This document shows positions 15,625 to 21,804 of a DNA stretch of 35,328 nucleotides, piece by piece. Numbering within the stretch: the first letter of the stretch is position 1; every line of letters starts with the position of its first letter. The DNA is from Halioglobus japonicus. GTDB taxonomy: Bacteria > Pseudomonadota > Gammaproteobacteria > Pseudomonadales > Halieaceae. The DNA lies in NCBI GenBank assembly GCA_902705825.1, contig CACSIL010000051.1:97002-132329 (forward strand). The letters are read 5' to 3'. The notes under the pieces are model-generated. The model was not told where the DNA came from and did not search any database. It was given only the letters and a program-made list of their open reading frames with translations. Both the position numbers and the translations under genes were made by a program.

Positions 15625-18123
15625 TTACCCTTCACTCAGCAGTTTTATTTGCACGATTCGGTACGGCTCCATGGCGTCGTCGATTTCGGATACCGGGCCT
15701 TCAAACGGGTCACTGAGCACCCCTCGGCCTTCAACCTGCAATCGCTCCCGATCAATACCTGCATCGACCAAATAACGCTCCACCGCGGACGCTCGCTTTC
15801 TGGACAGACGAAGATTGTATTGTGAGTCTCCCAGGTTATCAGTGAACCCTGTGATAGAGGCAACGGCGGCGTCATTTTCTCGCATTATTTCAGCCACCCT
15901 GTCCAGCTCGGGAAGCACATCCGAAACAAGGTCATCACTGTCGAATGAAAAAGAAATCAGAAAGGTCTCCTGCGAACTCTGTTGCGCAGCAATTTCTACG
16001 GCTACAGCATCCTCACTGGGCACTGCATCGCGAACGGACTCCTTCGACGGACCAGGATCAGGCGATTCATTTTCGTCAGAGCGCGTTTTTTCTGGAACGA
16101 CCTCTGTCAGCTGGTTGTCCTCCGCTGTGGCGGCCGGAATAAAAAGTCGCAAGCCCGCCTCCACCACCATCGGCAGAAGTTCCTGTTGCTCTGCAGCAGA
16201 ATCACTCACCGGCAACTCTTCAACAGAACCGCTTTCAGGCAGCTCCTCAGCAGAATCACTCACCAGCGACTCTTCGACAGCATCGCCTTCCGGCAGCTCC
16301 GCTACAGAATCACTCACCAGCGCCACCTCAGCAGACTTGTTCGCCCGCAATGCCGGTTTCGTGTTTGGCTTCACTGGTCTTTCAGAAGAAGATGATTCCG
16401 GGACGACATCCTCGGCAGCGACAGCCCGGACATTGACAGCAGCGTTTTCTAACGGCGCGAGCCCTGATGGCGATAGCGACTGAGTGTCGCCCGGCGATGT
16501 CCCCTGCCCCATCTCCGGCAGAGCCTGATCATCCTGGGTCACGACACAGGTTTTCAAAATTAGCGCCACCGACAGGGTCACAGCCATCAGGCATGCGATA
16601 AATATCAATCGCTTACGTGGACCTGGCGAGACTATCGCCCCACCACTGTCCACAAGATCGTTTGGCGTATCGTTCAGATCTATCGATTGATCGCTGGCCT
16701 CAGCCAATACCTGATTCCCTGATGCATAGCTCGGGGAAGAATCCGCAGACAAGTCAGAATCAGCCGTTTCATCATCCAGTAGCGGGCGTACTTCGCTTTC
16801 GCCCTCTGAGCGCGCTTCTTCGTCTAATATAGGGCGTACTTCTCCGTTTACCACCCCCTGTGCAACATCCGAAGCGAGTTCTGCCGACGAATGCCCAACT
16901 ACCCCCTCATCCGGCCCCTCAGCTATAACCTCATCTGCACTCTCAGACTGCGACACAGTGACCGTATCGGGGGTATCTCCCGACACAGAATTCAACTCGG
17001 TCTCTGGCAAGACATCCGCGCCCTCTCCTGCTGGAAGGTCGGAGCGCTCAGGCGATGCATTGGATATGTCCGGGCCGTCATCCCCGGAGGGTTCGATTGA
17101 CTCTTGCGCTACTGCTTCAGTGTCAGGATTGTCTTTTTTTTTTACTTCGACAGATTGCTCAACCAGGTTACTGTCACCTGCCTGTGCAGGCGCACTGCTG
17201 TCCCCCTGCAAATGGGGCGCAGCCTGTCCTTCAATGTCTGGAACCGGCACCCAATCGGGCTCAGCGCTGTTGCGAAAATCTTCTCTGGAAATCCCGGTGC
17301 CCGCAGCGAGGTTCTCGGCCTGTAGTTCGCCAATGACCACGCTCACATCTTTCACTTCTATGGCATGGCGCTCTTCTACACTGCCGAGCAAAAACAACCG
17401 GCTGCAAATGAGGTTGATACGTCTGGGCACACCTTCACTAAACCTGTGGATAAGCGGAAAAATGGCCCTGTCGATTGCTGGATCACCCTGCCAACCCACC
17501 CTGGACAAGCGGTGCATTACATAGGCTTCGGTCTCGTCCGCTTCCAGACCCTCGATATGACTTGCCGCAACAATACGCTGGTGAACCTGCTCCATTTCAC
17601 GCGAGAGAATCAGGTCTCTCAGCTCCGGCTGTCCCAACAGAAATATCTGCAGCAGTGGCTGTCCGCCAAACTGGATATTGGTCAGCAAGCGCAGCTCTTC
17701 CATCGCGGAGGATGATAGATCCTGTGCCTCATCCACGACCAGAAGTGCGCGTCGACCTTCTCTATGCCAACTGTGCAGCAATACGCTCAGATGCTGCATG
17801 AGCTCGGCCTTGCCGCCCTGAGTGGTTGGGCTGACACCGAAACTGTAGGCCACGGTTTTCAGTAAATCGTCGGCTTGTAGCTGCGTACAAACGAGGTTGG
17901 CCGTGATGACTTTATCGGTGGAGAGGCTTTCTATCAGCTCGCCTATCAGGGTTGTTTTACCGGTTCCTGGCCTCCCGGTAATCATCACGAACCCTTCGGC
18001 GCGTTTAAAGGCATAAGCCAGATATGCACGGGCCTTACCGTAGCTATTATGCTCGAAGCAGAACCGGTGGTCCGGACTGAGCCGGAAAGGCTCAGCGGAA
18101 AAGTTATAGAAGATTTCGTACAT
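15625..18123 (-). CDS. XrtA-associated ExeA-like ATPase fused to a periplasmic OmpA domain
   Basis: An 832-aa protein. Residues 1-270 are the pepcterm/ExeA-type AAA ATPase: it opens MYEIFYNFSAEPFRLSPD, has Walker A ITGRPGTGKTTL (Lys56) and Walker B LLVVDEAQDLSS (Asp131, Glu132). A long acidic Ser/Glu/Asp-rich linker covers about 275-500. One membrane helix follows (IFIACLMAVTLSVALILKT, about 503-521). A second acidic linker has 18-residue tandem repeats. Residues about 720-832 form an OmpA/MotB-type peptidoglycan-binding domain (TGFTDNLGDSQYNLRLSRKRA). Relatives in XrtA loci are usually about 350 aa without the OmpA part. I chose the ATG at 18123 although no clear Shine-Dalgarno precedes it; a TTG 11 codons upstream is the alternative. 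Confidence 0.9.
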   Translation of the reverse strand: MYEIFYNFSAEPFRLSPDHRFCFEHNSYGKARAYLAYAFKRAEGFVMITGRPGTGKTTLIGELIESLSTDKVITANLVCTQLQADDLLKTVAYSFGVSPTTQGGKAELMQHLSVLLHSWHREGRRALLVVDEAQDLSSSAMEELRLLTNIQFGGQPLLQIFLLGQPELRDLILSREMEQVHQRIVAASHIEGLEADETEAYVMHRLSRVGWQGDPAIDRAIFPLIHRFSEGVPRRINLICSRLFLLGSVEERHAIEVKDVSVVIGELQAENLAAGTGISREDFRNSAEPDWVPVPDIEGQAAPHLQGDSSAPAQAGDSNLVEQSVEVKKKDNPDTEAVAQESIEPSGDDGPDISNASPERSDLPAGEGADVLPETELNSVSGDTPDTVTVSQSESADEVIAEGPDEGVVGHSSAELASDVAQGVVNGEVRPILDEEARSEGESEVRPLLDDETADSDLSADSSPSYASGNQVLAEASDQSIDLNDTPNDLVDSGGAIVSPGPRKRLIFIACLMAVTLSVALILKTCVVTQDDQALPEMGQGTSPGDTQSLSPSGLAPLENAAVNVRAVAAEDVVPESSSSERPVKPNTKPALRANKSAEVALVSDSVAELPEGDAVEESLVSDSAEELPESGSVEELPVSDSAAEQQELLPMVVEAGLRLFIPAATAEDNQLTEVVPEKTRSDENESPDPGPSKESVRDAVPSEDAVAVEIAAQQSSQETFLISFSFDSDDLVSDVLPELDRVAEIMRENDAAVASITGFTDNLGDSQYNLRLSRKRASAVERYLVDAGIDRERLQVEGRGVLSDPFEGPVSEIDDAMEPYRIVQIKLLSEG
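16197..16334. repeat. 54-bp tandem repeat (about 2.6 copies) in the ATPase linker
   Basis: Units begin CAGAATCACTCACC at 16197, 16251 and 16305, an exact 54-bp period that keeps the reading frame. Each encodes an 18-residue acidic unit of the form (L/P)VSDS(A/V)xELPE-x-(S/D)(S/A)VEE on the minus strand. It lies in the periplasmic spacer between the membrane helix and the OmpA domain. Repeat number may vary between strains and so change linker length. Confidence 0.75.
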
Positions 18124-18157
18124 CCAGAATATTCGCTTGCATATTAACCTGCTCAAG

Positions 18158-18185
18158 ACTTTACAGACTTCAAGACCCTTTGCAA
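18158..18185 (-). promoter_or_regulatory. Candidate sigma-70 promoter of the ATPase-OmpA gene
   Basis: On the minus strand TTGCAA (18185-18180) and TAAAGT (18163-18158) are separated by 16 bp; each matches 4 of 6 consensus bases. Transcription would begin near 18151, leaving a leader of about 28 bases before the ATG at 18123. No better promoter was seen in the divergent gap 18124-18299. Confidence 0.3.
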
Positions 18186-18299
18186 GGCACTTTGTCGTTA
18201 CGCTTCACGGTTTTTTGATTTAAACTCAAATAGCACTCGTACCGGGCGCATCCGGGAGCTGAATTGCTCGCGTCGCAGACAACTCAATGAGAATAAACT

Positions 18300-18506
18300 A
18301 TGTATAAAAATCTTGTGTTGGCCGGCTCAATTGCTGGTATTTTGGGAGCCCTAACCTGCCTTATTACCGGGCTCGCCCGCATGGCGGGGTTCTATTATCT
18401 GGCGGGCTACCAATCAACCACCCTTTTCACGGCCGGCATAGGCCTGATGGTGTTTGCCTGCCTGATCAAGCTGGAAAACCTCCAATCCTCAAAACCGCAG
18501 GATTAG
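18300..18506 (+). CDS. Small two-helix membrane protein, unknown function
   Basis: A 68-aa protein with two hydrophobic segments, about residues 5-25 (LVLAGSIAGILGALTCLITGL) and 40-58 (TTLFTAGIGLMVFACLIKL), joined by a short aromatic loop. A weak Shine-Dalgarno (TGAG) precedes the ATG. It is divergent from the ATPase-OmpA gene. I do not recognise a family. Coding evidence is the regular codon use, hydrophobic pattern and an isolated, complete frame with its own start. A membrane-stress or assembly accessory is possible but unsupported. Confidence 0.65.
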   Translation: MYKNLVLAGSIAGILGALTCLITGLARMAGFYYLAGYQSTTLFTAGIGLMVFACLIKLENLQSSKPQD

Positions 18507-18724
18507 GCCCGCTGCCTGGCCGGGAATATAGGGCAGGCTTGCTCAGCGGCGGCAACGCCGCCAAGCTCGGCGCGATATTCGGCGCGGGGCAATCTCCCCA
18601 TCAGGTCGCTCAGGGCTCGGCAGCACCCCCTGGCGACTCTTTTGGGGCCTTTACCGGCAGTGCAATTGGTGGCCACATTGAACTTCGGCGGCCAGTTTTC
18701 GTCAGCTTTCTTTACAAATTTCAT
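18503..18724 (-). CDS. Possible small cysteine-containing protein, 73 aa
   Basis: A 73-aa frame reading MKFVKKADENWPPKFNV and then TGKGPK-like and RALSDLMGRLPRAEYR segments, with four cysteines (positions 21, 34, 35 and 64). It has a strong Shine-Dalgarno (GGGGAGGG, about 6 bases before the ATG) and no competing gene on the other strand. Its stop overlaps the 68-aa gene's stop (TAA/TAG sharing bases). It contains a GGCGGC-GTT-GCCGCC hairpin near its 3' end that might instead terminate the convergent gene. No family recognised; a chance frame in a GC-rich spacer remains possible. Confidence 0.42.
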   Translation of the reverse strand: MKFVKKADENWPPKFNVATNCTAGKGPKRVARGCCRALSDLMGRLPRAEYRAELGGVAAAEQACPIFPARQRA

Positions 18725-18768
18725 CCATCGCCCTCCCCGGGCCCGATTTTGATAGCGAAAAGTCGTGT

Positions 18769-18792
18769 TAAGTCATTGTATTTATTGACTTA
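18769..18792. promoter_or_regulatory. 7-bp inverted repeat with 10-bp spacer (operator-like), over a -35 element
   Basis: TAAGTCA-N10-TGACTTA is a perfect dyad of 24 bp. Its right arm overlaps TTGACT (18785-18790), the proposed -35 of the downstream plus-strand promoter, so a bound dimer would be expected to block it. The same architecture (AAGT-N14-ACTT inside a 24-bp dyad) appears at 31661-31684. Confidence 0.45.
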
Positions 18793-18813
18793 GGGGGTAG
18801 AGCGGTACAGAAT
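18785..18813 (+). promoter_or_regulatory. Candidate sigma-70 promoter for the Tat-protein/PqqD/HprK cassette
   Basis: TTGACT (5/6) at 18785-18790 and CAGAAT (4/6) at 18808-18813 are spaced by the optimal 17 bp. The start would be near 18820, giving an untranslated leader of about 170 bases that contains the CRP-type site at 18848. Confidence 0.4.
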
Positions 18814-18847
18814 TTGCATCGCATTGAAGCAACATGCTGTGACGTAA

Positions 18848-18863
18848 TGTGAACTGATTCACA
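18848..18863. promoter_or_regulatory. Perfect CRP/Vfr-type site upstream of the HprK-related cassette
   Basis: TGTGA-ACTGAT-TCACA matches every conserved CRP position. It lies 129-144 bp before the GTG at 18992. A very weak -10-like TAGTGT at 18905-18910 would place the site centre near -61.5 (class I geometry). If the promoter at 18785-18813 is used instead, the site is downstream of the start and would repress. Confidence 0.6.
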
Positions 18864-18991
18864 AGCGTATTTCATGCCACTGTACGGACGCGTTCCGGGG
18901 GTGGTAGTGTAGCGATGTCGATTAGACTAATGACAGAGCGACGCTGGAACACGGCGATTATTGATTTTGGCAAGCTTATCCGGGGGTTAAT

Positions 18992-19378
18992 GTGAGCAGC
19001 TTCACCGACAAGGACAGCAACAAAGATAATATAGACGGTCCGTCACCTGCCAGTCAGGTTCCGGATCCCAGTCGCCGCCGCTTTTCCCGCTCCGCCATTG
19101 CCGGCAGCGCAGTACTGCTGTCTCTGGGTAACCGGGCAGCCTGGGGACAGACCGTTGGCTGTATGTCGGTGGCTACACTGAATTCCTTCGACCCAGCAAC
19201 CCAGCATTTCGTGTCCGCCCCCGCCGGCAGACCGGAACACAACGAAAACCTCGCTGCGGAAATCCACCGAATTTCATCACCACCCAACTATCTGGGTACT
19301 GATGGCACATGGTCATCCTGTAAAGAGCCCGGCTCTGTCGATGGAATTTGCCTGGTTAAAGGCAATTGCCCGCCTTGA
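18992..19378 (+). CDS. Tat-signal small protein with four cysteines, unknown (possible cassette substrate)
   Basis: A 128-aa protein starting at GTG (GGGGG lies 6 bases upstream). Residues 26-53 form a twin-arginine signal: DPSRRRFSRSAIAG, then a hydrophobic stretch AVLLSLG and a cleavage-like RAAWG. The mature part of about 75 residues is Pro/Ser/Asn-rich with Cys57, Cys110, Cys120 and Cys126 and ends GICLVKGNCPP. No family recognised. It leads the cassette encoding PqqD, HprK-related kinase and nucleotidyltransferase proteins, 116 bp before pqqD, and is the only secreted small protein there, so it may be their substrate. The alternative is an unrelated exported cofactor or metal protein. 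Two stop codons follow in tandem (TGATAG). Confidence 0.75.
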   Translation: MSSFTDKDSNKDNIDGPSPASQVPDPSRRRFSRSAIAGSAVLLSLGNRAAWGQTVGCMSVATLNSFDPATQHFVSAPAGRPEHNENLAAEIHRISSPPNYLGTDGTWSSCKEPGSVDGICLVKGNCPP

Positions 19379-19398
19379 TAGCGGGTTTTCGATGAATC

Positions 19399-19414
19399 AG
19401 GCTCGCTCGAGCCT
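19399..19414. repeat. Short hairpin between the Tat-protein gene and the pqqD-like gene
   Basis: AGGCTCG-CT-CGAGCCT is a perfect inverted repeat in the 116-bp gap. As RNA it would form a 5-bp stem with a 6-base loop (or more by closing inwards). There is no T-tract, so it is better read as an mRNA processing or stability element than as a terminator. Confidence 0.35.
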
Positions 19415-19494
19415 CAATGCATACCATTTAGGCGCTGGCCTTGTGCGCAGCCTTTTGGAATAATCATCGCCCCAACAAGGTATTTCCTTTATCT

Positions 19495-19761
19495 ATGACG
19501 TGGCGAACCTATTCCAAAGGTCAGTTATATGACGCTAATGAAAGCACCGTGGTGTACTTCGATGCTTACAGCGGCGACACCCACCTGCTCAACGACTTCG
19601 CCGGTTATGTAATGCACCAGTTGAGCAACCAACCTCTGACGACCGAGGAGTTGGTTAACCGGGCATCACAGGGCATTGAGCCCGAAGACATACCGGAGCT
19701 TGAGAAAGCCATCACCGGCGTACTGGAGGAACTCGTCCTCCTCGATATCCTCAAACCCTAA
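19495..19761 (+). CDS. PqqD-family protein, HPr-rel-A system type
   Basis: An 88-aa PqqD-like protein starting at the ATG at 19495 (MTWRTYSKG). Upstream in-frame starts are not supported by homology-like sequence. The core reads VVYFDAYSGDTHLLNDFAGYVMHQLS, then LTTEELVNRASQGIE and a C-terminal helical half, the winged-helix layout of peptide chaperones that bind RiPP leader peptides (PqqD, lasso B1). The TAA is immediately followed by the kinase ATG, so the genes are coupled. By family knowledge it would present a peptide substrate to the neighbouring modifying enzymes; which peptide is unknown. Confidence 0.85.
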   Translation: MTWRTYSKGQLYDANESTVVYFDAYSGDTHLLNDFAGYVMHQLSNQPLTTEELVNRASQGIEPEDIPELEKAITGVLEELVLLDILKP

Positions 19762-20682
19762 ATGCAACTGCTCAACGAATTGACTCCCGATGAGTTCAGC
19801 AGGCGGCTGAACGGCGGCGACATACCACTTCGTATCGGGCCTTATATCTACAGCCTGCAAAGTGATCTGCCCATCGTGGCAGAAGGTATCCAGACACTCT
19901 ATCGTGATTTCGGGCTCGCTTCCCCCGAGGAGTTTGTCGACTACAACGTCGCACTCATGCGCGGGCGCGGGCTGCAGCGCCTACGCGGCGAATCAGAATT
20001 TGTCTTTGATGGTAAAAACCCGTTCGATACGATACCCGTCGGTCAGGCATATGCCTTTCTCGAGTGGGGCATGAACTGGTGCGTATCGCTACACACCAAC
20101 GAGTTCCTGAAATTACACGCTGCGGTTGTATCGCGCGGGGACTCCGCCGTCATCATGCCGGGCGTACCCGGGGCAGGAAAGAGTACATTGTGCGCTGCGC
20201 TGGGCTTGAGCGGATGGCGCATCCTGTCCGATGAACACGCGATGATTCCGCCCAACACCACTGAAGTTGTGCCTCTGTGCCGCCCGGTCAGCCTGAAAAA
20301 CGAGAGTATCGAGGTGATCAAGTCATTTTCTTCGGACGCGGTATTGGGCCCGGTGAGCGAGGAAACGCACAAGGGTGTCGTGTCCCATATGAAGGCGGAT
20401 ATCCTGGCCGACAGCCACGACACAAAGCACCTGCAGGCAAAGGCAATGATATTCCCCAGATTCTCCAGGGAGGATGAGCAAAAACTCACCCTGCGCAGGA
20501 AAACCGACAGCTTTATCCTGGCCGCCTATCATTCCTTTAATTACAGCCTGCTATGTGAAACCGGCTTCCACGCCATGAAAACCCTGATCGACAGTGTCGA
20601 CTGCTATGACCTTGTCTATCACGACCTCGACTGGGCCATTTACGCGATGGATCAGGTACCCAACCTGCCGGGTCGCCAATGA
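19762..20682 (+). CDS. HprK-related kinase A
   Basis: A 306-aa protein related to the catalytic domain of HPr kinase/phosphorylase. Walker A is MPGVPGAGKSTLCAAL (Gly134-Thr142), followed by GWRILSDEHAMIPP with Asp157/Glu158 at the position of HprK's catalytic acidic residues, and the PLCRPVSLKNESIEVIK block. Residues 1-115 are a variable N-terminal domain without the canonical HprK N-domain. No HPr or PTS gene is nearby, so the substrate is probably not HPr. In lasso-peptide clusters related kinases phosphorylate a serine of the precursor. It starts directly after pqqD and overlaps the next gene by four bases (ATGA). Confidence 0.87.
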   Translation: MQLLNELTPDEFSRRLNGGDIPLRIGPYIYSLQSDLPIVAEGIQTLYRDFGLASPEEFVDYNVALMRGRGLQRLRGESEFVFDGKNPFDTIPVGQAYAFLEWGMNWCVSLHTNEFLKLHAAVVSRGDSAVIMPGVPGAGKSTLCAALGLSGWRILSDEHAMIPPNTTEVVPLCRPVSLKNESIEVIKSFSSDAVLGPVSEETHKGVVSHMKADILADSHDTKHLQAKAMIFPRFSREDEQKLTLRRKTDSFILAAYHSFNYSLLCETGFHAMKTLIDSVDCYDLVYHDLDWAIYAMDQVPNLPGRQ

Positions 20683-21755
20683 GCTTTTTGTTGCAACAGA
20701 TCCTCCTTGATCCACAACGCGTGCTTGAACTGAACAACGAGCAGCTTAACCAGCTGTTGTCCCAGGGACGCAACGCGCGGCTACTGGGCTCTATCGCTGT
20801 GGCGTTACACAGGCTCGGTATAGACGCACAACTTCCCTATAACGTCGAGCGGCACTTTCAGTCTGCACGCCTGGTGCACGAGAAACAAAAGCAGGACCTG
20901 ATCTACGATACCGACAAGATAAAACTTGCGCTGGATTCAACCAATGAAAAACTGGTACTGCTGAAGGGCGCCGCCTATCTGCTGGCAGACCTCCCGGTGG
21001 GCCGCGGGCGGTTTATCACCGACATCGATATTATCGTCCCCCAGCGCAATATAGATGCCGCAGAAAAGGCCCTGATGAGCTTCGACTGGGAGAGAGGCGA
21101 AGTCAGCGCCTACGATGATCACTACTATCGAAAGTGGGGACATGAAATTCCACCGCTTGCCCATAAAAAACGCGGCACAACGCTGGACGTGCACCACAAT
21201 ATTTTGCCGCCCACGGCCGGTCCGGACGTCAACGCAGATCTGCTTTTTGAACATCTTATAGAGATAAAGCCGGGCATTTACACACTCTCCTGGCAGGACA
21301 TGGTCATCCACAGTGCAACGCACCTCTTTCACGAAGGCGAGTTTCACCATGGTCTGCGAGATCTCTGGGACCTGGATCGTATGCTGCGGGACTTCCCGAA
21401 TCGCGACAGGTATTTCTGGGAGGGGCTGGTTTCCAGAGCACAGGAGTTACAGCTATCAGCGTCCCTGTTCCATGGCCTCAACTATGCACAACAGGTATTC
21501 GGGACACCGTTGCCGGCAGGTATTCTGGAAGCCGCTTCCAGTCGCGCGCTGACGTGGCGCAAACCGATTATGGATTTTCTGTTTTTGCGTGCTTTTCGAC
21601 CCGATCATCCGCAGTGCAAACTACCGCATACGGAACTAGCGCTAAATTTACTGTACCTGCGCTCGCACTACTTGCGTATGCCGCTATATCTGCTGCTGCC
21701 ACACCTTATCAGAAAAGCCTGGGTGCGCCGGTTTGATAAAAAAGACACTGATTAA
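20679..21755 (+). CDS. Nucleotidyltransferase-fold protein (NTP_transf_5 type)
   Basis: A 358-aa protein of the uncharacterised nucleotidyltransferase family found in lasso-peptide and polysaccharide loci. The core is LVLLKGAAYLLADLPVGRG (Lys96-Gly97) followed by FITDIDIIVPQ with Asp115 and Asp117, the paired metal-binding acids of the DNA polymerase beta fold. A later HSATHLFHEGEFHHGLRDLWDLD block is also typical. The start overlaps the kinase stop (ATGA), so kinase and transferase should be made together. It could add a nucleotide or sugar-phosphate to the phosphorylated substrate; this is by analogy only. Confidence 0.87.
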   Translation: MSFLLQQILLDPQRVLELNNEQLNQLLSQGRNARLLGSIAVALHRLGIDAQLPYNVERHFQSARLVHEKQKQDLIYDTDKIKLALDSTNEKLVLLKGAAYLLADLPVGRGRFITDIDIIVPQRNIDAAEKALMSFDWERGEVSAYDDHYYRKWGHEIPPLAHKKRGTTLDVHHNILPPTAGPDVNADLLFEHLIEIKPGIYTLSWQDMVIHSATHLFHEGEFHHGLRDLWDLDRMLRDFPNRDRYFWEGLVSRAQELQLSASLFHGLNYAQQVFGTPLPAGILEAASSRALTWRKPIMDFLFLRAFRPDHPQCKLPHTELALNLLYLRSHYLRMPLYLLLPHLIRKAWVRRFDKKDTD

Positions 21756-21804
21756 CCGCCAGTACACCCCGCAACGTTTCTCTATCGCGCGTCAGTAAGC
21801 CGCG

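Noticed and set aside
15815..16483. 222-aa Ser-rich plus-strand frame
   Set aside because: It mirrors the repetitive acidic linker of the ATPase-OmpA gene; Ser-richness results from the antisense of Glu/Ser/Asp codons.
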